A DNA stretch of 64,000 nt from Cupriavidus consociatus (GTDB lineage Bacteria > Pseudomonadota > Gammaproteobacteria > Burkholderiales > Burkholderiaceae), in NCBI RefSeq assembly GCF_017814975.1, contig NZ_JAGIQA010000032.1, positions 29,532 through 93,531 of the forward strand. The letters are read 5' to 3'. The notes beneath the pieces are model-generated. The model worked only from the letters and a program-made list of their open reading frames with translations. It had not been told where the DNA came from and made no database searches. Positions 1 through 8,249 of the stretch are shown here, piece after piece (position 1 is the first letter of the stretch; every line of letters starts with the position of its first letter). The translations under genes were made by a program, and so were the position numbers.

Positions 1-2
1 CG

Positions 3-1304
3 GTCGAAGGGGCAAAGAAGAGCATTCTCGATACGCTGGGTGTCATCCTCGCAGCGACTGGTGTGGAGCCGGCCGTGAAGGGCGTGAATGCCCTGGTGCG
101 CGAAGCGGGCGGGGCTGAAGAGAGCACGCTGCTCGGCTTTGGCGGACGCGCGCCGGCTCTGTGGGCCGCTTTCCATAACGGCGCGCTGGCGCACTGCCTG
201 GACTTCGACGACCATGCCCCGGAGGGCCATCACCCCAGCAGCTCCATCGTGCCTGCCGTGTTTGCCCTGGCGGAACGCGCCGGTGGCGTCTCGGGGCGAG
301 AGCTGATTGCCGCGGTCGCCGCGGGACAGGACATGTTCCTGCGCATCCGGCGCAACGTGGCAAACCGGCAGGACTGGCACCTGACGACGGTAATCGGTGT
401 CTATTCCGCGGCTGCAGCTGCGGCCCATGTGCTTGGCCTGAGCCGTGAGCAGATCGTCGATACGTTCGGTATTGCCGGCATGCAGTGCTGCGGCACGATG
501 GAGCTGGCATATGGTGTCGGCAGCGACCTGCGCGGGATGTATGCAGGCTTCACGACGAAGGGCGCCGTGCTCGCCGCGCTGCTGGCGGAGAAGGGCGTAA
601 CGGGCGTCAAGAGCATGTTTGAAGGCAAAGCGGGCTTCTTCAACGTCTACTTTCACGGGGAGTATGACCGGGCGAACATGCTGAAAGACCTCGGCGAACG
701 CTATGACGGCGGTTCCCTCCTCTACAAGCCGTGGCCTTCCTGCGGCGCCTCGCACGGATTTATCCATGCGACGCTGGAACTGATGAAGGAGCACCGGCTG
801 ACGGTCGGGGACATCGAACAGATCCGTGTCAACGTCGGCGATTTCCAAAAGCAGTTGTGCGAACCGAACGAGAGCCGCCGGCGTCCGGCGACATCCGTCG
901 ATGCCAAATTCAGCATTCCGTTCTGCGTTGCCGTGGCCGCGACGAAAGGACAGGTGAAAGTCGGCGACTTCTTCGGGGACGCACTGCGGGACCCGCAGGT
1001 GCTGGCCACCGCGCAGAAGGTTGTCCATGTCGTGGACGACAGCTTCGACTGGAAGACGACGTTGCCCAAGGGCAGGCTCGATATCATCACGCGCGAGGGG
1101 CGAACGCTGTCGCGCGTTGGCGACAACGTCCCGGGTGACATCGAATGCCCCATGACCTGGGAATATCTGTACGACAAGTTCCGGTCCAGCGCGGAGCTTG
1201 CCGCGGTGCCGCCGTCAAGCGAGGGCATTCGCAAGGCCCAGGAGATGGTGCGGCATCTCGAAGCGCTTGACGATGTGACCGATGTACTGCGTGTACTGGA
1301 CTGA
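3..1304 (+). CDS. MmgE/PrpD family protein (5' end outside window)
   Basis: The frame is open from base 3 with no start in view, so the N-terminus lies upstream; about 433 residues are visible. The family includes 2-methylcitrate dehydratase PrpD, cis-aconitate decarboxylase and iminodisuccinate epimerase, mostly all-helical enzymes acting on di- and tricarboxylates. Seen here: the early LDFDD motif (about residue 55) and the K-P-W-P-S-C-x-x-S-H segment near residue 245 that builds the active site in this family. The next family member starts two bases after this stop, which suggests co-transcription and perhaps a two-subunit or two-step enzyme. The substrate cannot be read from sequence. Family is sure, function is open. 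Confidence 0.9.
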   Translation, partial: VEGAKKSILDTLGVILAATGVEPAVKGVNALVREAGGAEESTLLGFGGRAPALWAAFHNGALAHCLDFDDHAPEGHHPSSSIVPAVFALAERAGGVSGRELIAAVAAGQDMFLRIRRNVANRQDWHLTTVIGVYSAAAAAAHVLGLSREQIVDTFGIAGMQCCGTMELAYGVGSDLRGMYAGFTTKGAVLAALLAEKGVTGVKSMFEGKAGFFNVYFHGEYDRANMLKDLGERYDGGSLLYKPWPSCGASHGFIHATLELMKEHRLTVGDIEQIRVNVGDFQKQLCEPNESRRRPATSVDAKFSIPFCVAVAATKGQVKVGDFFGDALRDPQVLATAQKVVHVVDDSFDWKTTLPKGRLDIITREGRTLSRVGDNVPGDIECPMTWEYLYDKFRSSAELAAVPPSSEGIRKAQEMVRHLEALDDVTDVLRVLD

Positions 1305-1306
1305 AG

Positions 1307-2683
1307 ATGGACGCTACGACGCTCGGTATTGCCCGCTATGTCGCCGAGGCCGGTTTCAATGACTTTCCAGAAAGGGCCATCCATGAGGCACGCCGTCGCG
1401 TCATCGACAGCGTGGCGTGTGCCGCCGCGGCGTATCGGGAACCGTTTTGCGGCAGCATCCGCTCGTTTGCCGCACGCTATGCCGCAACGCCAGCGGCACG
1501 CATCTGGGGCAGCGGGCAGGCCACGTCGATCGAGATGGCCGCGTTTGCCAATGGCACGATGGTGCGCTATCAGGATTACAGCGATACGCACCTCGGCAGG
1601 AGCAACGGGCACCCGAGCGATATCATCGGCGGGCTGATCGCACTGGCCGAGGCTTGCAGCCTGAGCGGCGAGGCCCTGGTCACGGCCATCATCGTGGCCT
1701 ATGAAACGTACTGCAGCCTTTGCGACAGTACCGCGCTGGCATCCCGTGCTGTCGACCAGGCCACGTGCGCGGCGGCGGGCGCCGCCGCTGGCGCGGCGCG
1801 CCTGCTGGGCCTCGGTTACGAGCAGGCCGGTGCGGCCATATCGCTGGCGCTGTCATCCGGCGTGCAGCTGTACAACGTCCGTGCCGGCGACCTGTCCGAC
1901 TGGAAGGGCTGTGCCGGACCCAATGGCGCGCGTAACGGCCTGTTCGCCGCGCTGCTGGCCCGCGAAGGAGTCACGGGACCCACCGCGGTGGTGGAGGGAA
2001 AAGGCGGCCTGCGCGACCTTGTGGGCGAACTCGACTGGAAGGCCGGGGCGGGCGCAATGCCGCGCATCGTCGATACCCATCTTAAATTTCACCCGGTCTG
2101 CTATCACGGCCAGGCGGCGGTCGACGCCGCGCTCGCAGTGCGTGCCATGCTCGCTGGGCAGCAGACTCAGGGGATCGCCTTCATCGAGGCGATCGAGGTG
2201 GAAACCTACGAGGCCGCGTTTCGCGCCATGGGTAGCGACCCAACGCGCTGGGCGCCGACGAACCGTGAAACCGCGGATCACAGCTTGCCCTATGCCGTCG
2301 CCGTGGCCTGGATGAATGGCAAGCTGACGTCTGCCGACTATGAGCGCGAGCGGTTGGAGGATGCGGCAATCCGCAGTCTGATGGCCCGGGTCCGCGTTGG
2401 CGCCTCAGCCGAACTGACGCAGGCATTCCCCGCGCATTCACGCAGCCGGGTCACAGTCCGGATGAAGGACGGTGCGGTGTACAGCCATCTGCAGGATGAT
2501 CCCAAGGGAAGCGCTGCCAATCCGCTGACCGACGCGGAACTCGAGTCGAAGTTCCTTGAGCTTTACCGTTCCTGGGGGGACGGCCAGAGGGGCCGCCAGA
2601 CCCTGGACATGTTGTGGTCAGTCGACCGACTGGCCGACATCTCGCAATTGGCGGACAGGCTTTGCGAAGCGCCTGAAGCGTAA
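1307..2683 (+). CDS. MmgE/PrpD family protein, second copy
   Basis: 458 residues, the usual family length. The ATG at 1307 follows the preceding stop after two bases, so translation is probably coupled. Motifs seen: YQDYSDTHLG near residue 90, in place of the LDFDD segment of its neighbour, and KFHPVCYHGQA near residue 260, the counterpart of the active-site K-x-x-P-x-C stretch. The two genes are clearly diverged paralogs rather than a recent duplication. Known members dehydrate or epimerise methylcitrate-like acids. Here the downstream acyl-CoA dehydrogenase cluster suggests breakdown of a branched or polycarboxylic acid, but that is inference. Confidence 0.9.
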   Translation: MDATTLGIARYVAEAGFNDFPERAIHEARRRVIDSVACAAAAYREPFCGSIRSFAARYAATPAARIWGSGQATSIEMAAFANGTMVRYQDYSDTHLGRSNGHPSDIIGGLIALAEACSLSGEALVTAIIVAYETYCSLCDSTALASRAVDQATCAAAGAAAGAARLLGLGYEQAGAAISLALSSGVQLYNVRAGDLSDWKGCAGPNGARNGLFAALLAREGVTGPTAVVEGKGGLRDLVGELDWKAGAGAMPRIVDTHLKFHPVCYHGQAAVDAALAVRAMLAGQQTQGIAFIEAIEVETYEAAFRAMGSDPTRWAPTNRETADHSLPYAVAVAWMNGKLTSADYERERLEDAAIRSLMARVRVGASAELTQAFPAHSRSRVTVRMKDGAVYSHLQDDPKGSAANPLTDAELESKFLELYRSWGDGQRGRQTLDMLWSVDRLADISQLADRLCEAPEA

Positions 2684-3233
2684 GCCGTAGGCGCCGGGCC
2701 ATCCGGCTAATCGGATAGCCGGTGGCATCAACGTCGCTGGCGCCGGCGACGGCGCTCGCCTCCGTTCCCTTTTTGTTTCCCGCCAAACGCCGCGCACCAC
2801 AGCCGAAGGCGTCCCACCGGTGGTGCGATGAGCAGAGGCCACTTCGTAATCCGGGTTCGTTCATCCGTGGCTTCTATCCTGATCTGCGATTGGCAATCTG
2901 CTTATGCCCCGTACCGTCAGTTCATCAGGCCGTTCGTCGACTGCGACGACGCGCTCTTGCCTACTTTTGCCGATCGGGTAAATGTAGATCGCCCGCTACG
3001 GCGGCGAGCCAGCAGCGGCTGCCAAAAGTACTAATCATCCCCGCGCAATCCCACCGAAGAACCATTTTTCGACCAAAACAGCGTCAGCAAAACTTACCAA
3101 TATCACCAAAAAAAGCGACTCGACTTTTGGTCCCCCGAAACTGAAACTTGACCTCACAGCACGAGACGCCGACCGGATGCCATCACATTCTCCGACGTGA
3201 CAGCTTGCTGCAGTGAAACCAAGGAAACCAATC
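2684..3233. other. Intergenic, 550 bp
   Basis: No convincing gene. It holds one 7-bp perfect hairpin (2703-2709 pairing with 2716-2722) just after the MmgE/PrpD stop, without a T run, and then AT-richer sequence from about 3040 that probably carries the promoter of the acyl-CoA dehydrogenase operon. Confidence 0.5.
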
Positions 3234-4424
3234 ATGTCCGCTATTCCGAACTCCATCGAACAGAACAGCTCGCACGGCGTCACGCTGGACGACGTCCTCC
3301 AGGCCACGCAGGCCGTTACCCGCAATTTCGGGGACGAGTACTTCGGCAAGCTCGACAAGGAAGAAGCTTTCCCGCACGACTACATCAAGGCCTTGATGGA
3401 TGCCAAGCTGCACACCGTGATGATTCCGGAGGAGTACGGCGGCATGGGTCTGGGCCTGCGCGAGGCGTGCGTCATCGTGGAGGAAATGCATCGCTCTGGC
3501 GGCGTGGGTTCAATGATCCATGGCCAGATGTTCATGATGGGGATTCTTGCGCGCCATGGCACGGACGAGCAGAAGCGCAGGATCCTGGAGGAAGTGTGCG
3601 CGGGCCGCGTGCGCCTGCAGTCCTTCTCCCTGACCGAGCCGAACGCGGGCACCGACACCGCCAAGCTGCAAACGAAGGCATGGCGCGAAGGCAACGAGTG
3701 GGTGATCAAGGGCCAGAAGCTCTGGACATCGCGTTTCGACTACACCGATGCCTTCATGGTCTTCGCGCGCACCAGCCCGCCGAAAGATCCGGCCAAGCCC
3801 CATCAGGGCATCTCGGCGTTCCTGGTCGACAAGCGCCAGGTCGACCCGAAGCAGTACACCAGCCGCAAGATCGACGTGATGTTCAACCATCACACCTTTG
3901 AAGTGTTCTACGACAACATGCGCGTGCCCGAAACCTCGCTGATCGGCGAAGAGGGCAAGGGCTTCAAGTACCTGCTCGACGGCCTGAACGCCGAGCGCAT
4001 CATCATCGCGTCGGAGGCCATTGGCGACGGCCGCTGGTTCGTGGAGAAGGCGGTCAACTATGCCAAGGAGCGCGTCCTGTTCGGCAAGCCTATCGGCGCA
4101 AACCAGGGCGTGCAGTTTCCGATTGCGCTTGGCTACGCACACCTTGAAGCGGCGGATGCCCTGCGCTGGAAGGCCGCCGACAAATTCGACCGCCGCGAGC
4201 CCTGTGGCGGCGAAGCCAACATTGCCAAGATGCTCGCGTCCGATGCGTCGTGGGAGTTGGCCAATGTCTGCATGCAGACGCATGGTGGTTTTGGCCTGGC
4301 GCGGGAGTATCACATCGAGCGCCGCTTCCGCGATACGCGCGTGTTCCAGATTGCCCCGATCTCGCCAAACATGGTCCTGAACTACGTCAGCCAGCACGTG
4401 CTGGGGCTGCCGCGTTCCTACTGA
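3234..4424 (+). CDS. Acyl-CoA dehydrogenase
   Basis: 396 residues, standard acyl-CoA dehydrogenase (ACAD) size. ATG 3234 is preferred over an in-frame GTG at 3213 because AAGGAAA sits about seven bases upstream of it. The flavoenzyme introduces the alpha-beta double bond into an acyl-CoA and passes electrons to ETF. Seen: the FSLTEPNAGTD flavin-loop motif (about residue 130) and the C-terminal GGFGLAREYHIER helix. The usual C-terminal catalytic Glu (EGT motif) is replaced by QIAPISP, but a Glu lies at residue 254 in the helix G motif LNAERII, the position used by isovaleryl-CoA and long-chain enzymes. It leads a five-gene run (3234-7042). Branched or cyclic acyl-CoA is a reasonable guess. Confidence 0.92.
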   Translation: MSAIPNSIEQNSSHGVTLDDVLQATQAVTRNFGDEYFGKLDKEEAFPHDYIKALMDAKLHTVMIPEEYGGMGLGLREACVIVEEMHRSGGVGSMIHGQMFMMGILARHGTDEQKRRILEEVCAGRVRLQSFSLTEPNAGTDTAKLQTKAWREGNEWVIKGQKLWTSRFDYTDAFMVFARTSPPKDPAKPHQGISAFLVDKRQVDPKQYTSRKIDVMFNHHTFEVFYDNMRVPETSLIGEEGKGFKYLLDGLNAERIIIASEAIGDGRWFVEKAVNYAKERVLFGKPIGANQGVQFPIALGYAHLEAADALRWKAADKFDRREPCGGEANIAKMLASDASWELANVCMQTHGGFGLAREYHIERRFRDTRVFQIAPISPNMVLNYVSQHVLGLPRSY

Positions 4425-4438
4425 GCCTGGAGAGAACG

Positions 4439-4915
4439 ATGAACGAAGGACTCTATTTCGAGGACTACACGGAGGACTGGAGGTACGAGTCCGCGGCAGT
4501 ACCGGTTGCGGAAGAAGGCATCGCCGGGTTCGTCGAGCTTCACCAGTTCCATACGCCCACCTTCACCGATCGCGGCTACGTCGAGTCGTCCAGGGAATAC
4601 GGCGCGCGCATGTCGCCGGGGCTGCACGTGCTGTGCCTGGCGGAGGGCGTGGTACTCAGGGCCGGGCTTACCCGCCGCCGGGGCATCTTCCTGATGGAGC
4701 TGACACCGAAGTTCCTGAAGCCGGTCTTCGCAGGCGACTCGATCAGCGTTCACGTGCAGCTGAAATCAAAGCGCCTGACGAGCAAGCCGGACCGCGGCGT
4801 GGTCACCACGACCCACGAGGTCAGGAACCAGCGTGGCGAGGTGGTCGTGGCATACGACTCCACGCGGATGATCCGCACTCGCGCTTACGTCGAGACGGCT
4901 GCCGCCACCAACTGA
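4439..4915 (+). CDS. MaoC-like hotdog protein, probably non-catalytic subunit
   Basis: 158 residues; ATG 4439 has GGAGAGAA just upstream and follows the dehydrogenase stop by 14 bases. The C-terminal half (LKSKRLTSKPDRGVV) closely matches that of the MaoC protein encoded at 6572, so the two are paralogs. The G-D-x-N-x-x-H hydratase motif of the paralog is missing here. In ChsH1-ChsH2 type hydratases one hotdog partner carries the catalytic pair and the other does not, and this protein could be the silent partner. Alternatively it is a thioesterase-like hotdog protein. Family confidence is good; the role as a partner is inferred. Confidence 0.82.
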   Translation: MNEGLYFEDYTEDWRYESAAVPVAEEGIAGFVELHQFHTPTFTDRGYVESSREYGARMSPGLHVLCLAEGVVLRAGLTRRRGIFLMELTPKFLKPVFAGDSISVHVQLKSKRLTSKPDRGVVTTTHEVRNQRGEVVVAYDSTRMIRTRAYVETAAATN

Positions 4916-4937
4916 ATCAGCACAAGGAGGACAGACA

Positions 4938-5357
4938 GTGCAAGCCGCATTGCCAAAGCCAGTGGCCAACGCCGATTCGCAAGTCTATTGGGATGCCGCC
5001 CGCGAGCGGCGGCTGGTGATCCGCAGATGCAAAGCATGCGGAGAGCTCCATTTCATGCCGCGGTACCTCTGTCCGTCCTGCTGGTCGGACGACCTGGAAT
5101 GGATAGATGCCGCGGGGACCGGACGTGTGCATAGCTTCAGCGTGATCCGCCGCGCTTCGGACCCGGCATTCGCTTCGCGCGTGCCGTATGTGATCGCGCT
5201 GATCGAACTGGACGAGGGCCCTCGCATGATGGCGAACATTCTCGGCGAGAATGCACTTGCCGTTGGAGTGGGCGACGCCGTGAGGGTCACGTTCGAAGAT
5301 CGCGGCGATGGGGCACTGATTCCGCAGTTCGAGCGGATCAGCGAAAGCGGAGCATGA
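4938..5357 (+). CDS. DUF35 zinc-ribbon/OB-fold acyl-CoA-associated protein
   Basis: 139 residues starting at GTG 4938 behind a strong AAGGAGG. The N-terminal zinc ribbon is visible as Cys31-x2-Cys34 and Cys45-x2-Cys48, followed by the OB-fold DUF35 domain. Such proteins bind next to thiolase-like enzymes and are needed for their activity, for example with Ltp2-type retro-aldolases and archaeal HMG-CoA synthase/thiolase complexes. The stop lies one base before the ATG of the thiolase-like gene, which supports an obligate partnership. Confidence 0.9.
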   Translation: MQAALPKPVANADSQVYWDAARERRLVIRRCKACGELHFMPRYLCPSCWSDDLEWIDAAGTGRVHSFSVIRRASDPAFASRVPYVIALIELDEGPRMMANILGENALAVGVGDAVRVTFEDRGDGALIPQFERISESGA

Positions 5358-5358
5358 C

Positions 5359-6537
5359 ATGAAGAAGGTTGCATCTCTCAAGAACAAGGTCGCCATTGTT
5401 GGCGTCGGGGAATCCGAGATCGGGCGGGTTCCCCATATGTCGGGCTTGGGCCTGAATGCGCAGGCCGCCCGGCGCGCGCTCGATGATGCCGGACTGAAGG
5501 TGTCCGACATCGACGGCCTGCTGACGGCCTATTCGTTCACCGAGCCCTATTTCATGCTAGGTTCGGTGCTGTGCGAATACCTGGGCCTGAAGCCGCACTA
5601 CAACGCCTCGATGGTGGTCGGCGGTGGCAGCCCGGCAGTGATGCTCAAGCACGCGGCCGAAGCCATCGCGGCCGGCCAGGCCGAGACGATCCTTGTCTGT
5701 GCCGGCGAAAACCGGGCGACAGGACAGTCGCGCGATGCCACGGTCAGCACGCTGCTGGCGGTCGGGCACCCCTACTTCGAGCAGCCCTACGGCGGCTCGA
5801 TTCCGGGCTACTACGCCATGATCGCGCAGCGGCACATGCACAAATATGGCACGACGCGGGAGCAGCTTGCCCATGTCGCCGTTCAGACGCGCAAGCATGC
5901 GTTGCTGCACCCGAACGCGCATATGAAGAAGCCTGTCGCGCTGGATGATGTCCTCGCGGCAAAGCCCATTGCCGATCCGCTGGGCATGCTCGACTGCTGT
6001 CTGATTTCCGATGCCGGCGGTGCGTTCATCGTCACCTCGGCGGAGCGTGCGCGGGACCTTCAGTGCAAGCCTGTCTACCTGCAGGGCATCGGCGAATATC
6101 ACACGCACGAGCACCTGATGTGCGCACCCAGCCTGACGGAATTCGGTGCGACAGAGTCAGGACGCATTGCCTACGAAATGGCTGGCCTTGGCCCCGGCGA
6201 TATCGATGTAGCGCAGCTCTACGACTGCTTCACGATCGTGCCCATCCTGGAACTGGAAGAACTCGGCTTCGTCGAGCCCGGGGAAGGGGGAGCCTTCTTC
6301 GCCGAGGGGCATGCCGCCATCGGCGGCAAGCTGCCTGTCAATACGCATGGCGGCATGTTGTCGCATGCGCACGCCGGTGCTGCCGGCGGACTGTTCGGCA
6401 TTGTCGAAGCCGTGCGCCAGTTGCGCGGAGGACTGGGCCAGCGCCAGGTGAATGGCGCCGAAGTCGCGCTCGTCCACAACGAGGGCGGCATCTTGTCCTC
6501 GCATTGCACCGTTATCCTAGCCAACGACCGAGGCTGA
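5359..6537 (+). CDS. Thiolase-like (SCP2/Ltp2-type) protein
   Basis: 392 residues, the usual length of the lipid-transfer/thiolase-like family. The ATG begins one base after the DUF35 stop. At the position of the thiolase nucleophilic Cys (normally C-A-S-G) the protein reads SMVVGGGSPAVM and has no Cys. The C-terminal motif is NTHGGMLSHAHAG, in place of the usual N-x-x-GG...GHP. These changes are typical of Ltp2-type enzymes, which perform retro-aldol cleavage rather than Claisen cleavage and need a DUF35 partner. The likely step is cleavage of a tertiary hydroxyacyl-CoA made by the MaoC hydratase. The reaction is inferred. Confidence 0.88.
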   Translation: MKKVASLKNKVAIVGVGESEIGRVPHMSGLGLNAQAARRALDDAGLKVSDIDGLLTAYSFTEPYFMLGSVLCEYLGLKPHYNASMVVGGGSPAVMLKHAAEAIAAGQAETILVCAGENRATGQSRDATVSTLLAVGHPYFEQPYGGSIPGYYAMIAQRHMHKYGTTREQLAHVAVQTRKHALLHPNAHMKKPVALDDVLAAKPIADPLGMLDCCLISDAGGAFIVTSAERARDLQCKPVYLQGIGEYHTHEHLMCAPSLTEFGATESGRIAYEMAGLGPGDIDVAQLYDCFTIVPILELEELGFVEPGEGGAFFAEGHAAIGGKLPVNTHGGMLSHAHAGAAGGLFGIVEAVRQLRGGLGQRQVNGAEVALVHNEGGILSSHCTVILANDRG

Positions 6538-6571
6538 GGCCTCGACTCATCTCCATTCCACAGGATTTGCC

Positions 6572-7042
6572 ATGACCATAGCTTCCACGCCGCGCGGCAG
6601 GTACTTTGAAGATTTCGAAGTCGGACAGGAGTTCATCAGCCCAGCACGTACCATCACGCTGACCGACATTGTGAACTTCGCATGCCTCTCGGGCGATTTC
6701 AACGAAGTCCATACCAATTTCGAGTACTGCAAGACGACCTCATTCGGCGAGCCAATTGCCCACGGTCCGCTGGTGTACGCCGTGATGGCCGGCCTACAGT
6801 ACGCTAGCGGCATCAACGACGGCACGCTGATCGCATTGCTTCAGAACGACCAGTGGCGGATGCTGGTGCCGGTCAAGCATGGCGACACCATCCGCGCTCG
6901 CGTTCGCGTGCTCGAAAAGAAGGAGACGAGCAAGCCGGACCGTGGCGTGGTGATTGTCCGGCGTGAAGTCATCAAGCAGGATGGCACGGTCGCGCAGGAG
7001 ATGCGAACAAGCTTCCTCTACCGCCGCCGGCCCAAAGGCTGA
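6572..7042 (+). CDS. MaoC family enoyl-CoA hydratase
   Basis: 156 residues. The hydratase signature is intact: S-G-D-F-N-E-V-H at residues 40-47, with Asp42 and His47 as the expected catalytic pair. Its C-terminal KKETSKPDRGVV stretch mirrors the MaoC-like protein at 4439. It adds water to a 2-enoyl-CoA, the step after the acyl-CoA dehydrogenase. It closes the run and is followed by a strong intrinsic terminator at 7091-7125. Confidence 0.9.
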   Translation: MTIASTPRGRYFEDFEVGQEFISPARTITLTDIVNFACLSGDFNEVHTNFEYCKTTSFGEPIAHGPLVYAVMAGLQYASGINDGTLIALLQNDQWRMLVPVKHGDTIRARVRVLEKKETSKPDRGVVIVRREVIKQDGTVAQEMRTSFLYRRRPKG

Positions 7043-7090
7043 CCGCTGCCAATTCTTCCTGCGCGCCACGGTGCGGCGCGCCGGCATTCA

Positions 7091-7125
7091 GCCCCGCCGC
7101 AATGCGCGCCGGGGCACTTTTTTTT
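7091..7125 (+). terminator. Rho-independent terminator after the MaoC gene
   Basis: GCCCCG (7091-7096) pairs with CGGGGC (7110-7115) and is followed by ACTTTTTTTT. It lies 48 bases after the hydratase stop and marks the operon end. Confidence 0.85.
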
Positions 7126-7206
7126 GTTGCCGGATGGACGGTGCTGGGCCTGCGACGCCGCCGTTTCTTGTCACAATTCTCCGCGCTTCGGACCGCGCGA
7201 TGCTCC

Positions 7207-8106
7207 ATGACAGTTTCAATTTTGAACCCTTACACGCGACTGCCGGGGACTCCGGTGCCCACGCATAGCTGGCCGGCAGGCGATGGTATCCGGCTCGCCG
7301 GTGACGCCTGGGGCGACTCCCGTGGGCCACTGGTAGTGCTGCTGCACGGCGTCGGACAGACGCGCCATGCCTGGCGCACCACGGCGCGCATGCTTGGCGC
7401 AGCGGGCTACCATGCGGTGACCTTCGATGCGCGAGGCCACGGTGACTCCGATTGGGCGATGGACGGCGACTATTCCCGCGACGCCATGGTACGTGATCTC
7501 CAGTCCCTTGTCGCGACGCTGGGCAAGCGCCCGGCGTTGATTGGTGCGTCGATGGGCGGCGCCACCGGCCTAGTAGGCGTCGGGGAAGGGCGCGTCGACG
7601 CCAGCGCATTGATTCTCGTCGACATTGCGCCGCGTACGGAGCCTTCCGGCGTGGCCAAGGTAAGGTCGTTCATGAACGGTACGGCCGAAGGCTTCGGCTC
7701 GCTGGGGGAGGCCGCGGCCGCCATCCATGCTTACCGGCCCCGCGCACGGTCAGCCGGCGTTCCGCACGGCCTTTCCAAGAACCTTCGCCTTGGTCCGGAC
7801 GGGCGCTACTACTGGCACTGGGATCCGCGGCTCATGGAGCGCGAACGCGAACCCGACGATCGTCGCGTCGAAGCTGCACGCCGGCTCGATGTGCCAACCC
7901 TGCTGGTGCGTGGCGGGCAGTCTGACGTTGTCAGCGAGGACGGCGCCCGGGACTTCCTGGCGCTATGCCCGCGCGCCGAGTTCGTGAATATTACCGGTGC
8001 CGGCCACATGGTGTCCGGTGACCGCAACGACGTGTTCGGGCGTGCGGCGCTCGGATTTCTGCGTCGCGTTGTCCCGGTCTGCGACGACGGAAGCGCGAGT
8101 GAGTAG
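7207..8106 (+). CDS. Alpha/beta hydrolase
   Basis: 299 residues from ATG 7207. The frame is open further upstream to 7102, but that part overlaps the terminator, so the later start is chosen. Alpha/beta-hydrolase fold features: LHGVGQTRHAW oxyanion-hole motif (about residue 45), D-A-R-G-H-G, the nucleophile elbow G-A-S-M-G-G (Ser about residue 115), the acid region RGGQSDVV and the C-terminal catalytic G-A-G-H-M. It resembles peroxidase/epoxide-hydrolase-like and thioesterase-like members. Being separated by a terminator it may be expressed on its own. Substrate unknown. Confidence 0.85.
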   Translation: MTVSILNPYTRLPGTPVPTHSWPAGDGIRLAGDAWGDSRGPLVVLLHGVGQTRHAWRTTARMLGAAGYHAVTFDARGHGDSDWAMDGDYSRDAMVRDLQSLVATLGKRPALIGASMGGATGLVGVGEGRVDASALILVDIAPRTEPSGVAKVRSFMNGTAEGFGSLGEAAAAIHAYRPRARSAGVPHGLSKNLRLGPDGRYYWHWDPRLMEREREPDDRRVEAARRLDVPTLLVRGGQSDVVSEDGARDFLALCPRAEFVNITGAGHMVSGDRNDVFGRAALGFLRRVVPVCDDGSASE

Positions 8107-8193
8107 GCGGTGGCCGCGGCAGAGAGCAGAAAGCTGAGAAGAACGGCCTCGCGCACGACGCAGATGTCTCACACGAGGCTCGGCATCTAAAGC

Positions 8194-8212
8194 GGCACGA
8201 CTACGTCGTGCC
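8194..8212. terminator. Hairpin between convergent genes
   Basis: Perfect 8-bp stem GGCACGAC / GTCGTGCC with a TAC loop, placed between the hydrolase (ends 8106) and the porin on the other strand (ends 8250). On the minus strand it is followed by GCTTTAG. It could serve as a bidirectional terminator, but no long T run is present. Confidence 0.4.
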
Positions 8213-8249
8213 TCCGATGCAAACGTGGCAGCCGCACCCTGACACGGCG

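Noticed and set aside
722..1612. 296-codon open frame on the - strand
   Set aside because: Antisense to two MmgE/PrpD genes with low-complexity composition and no ribosome site.
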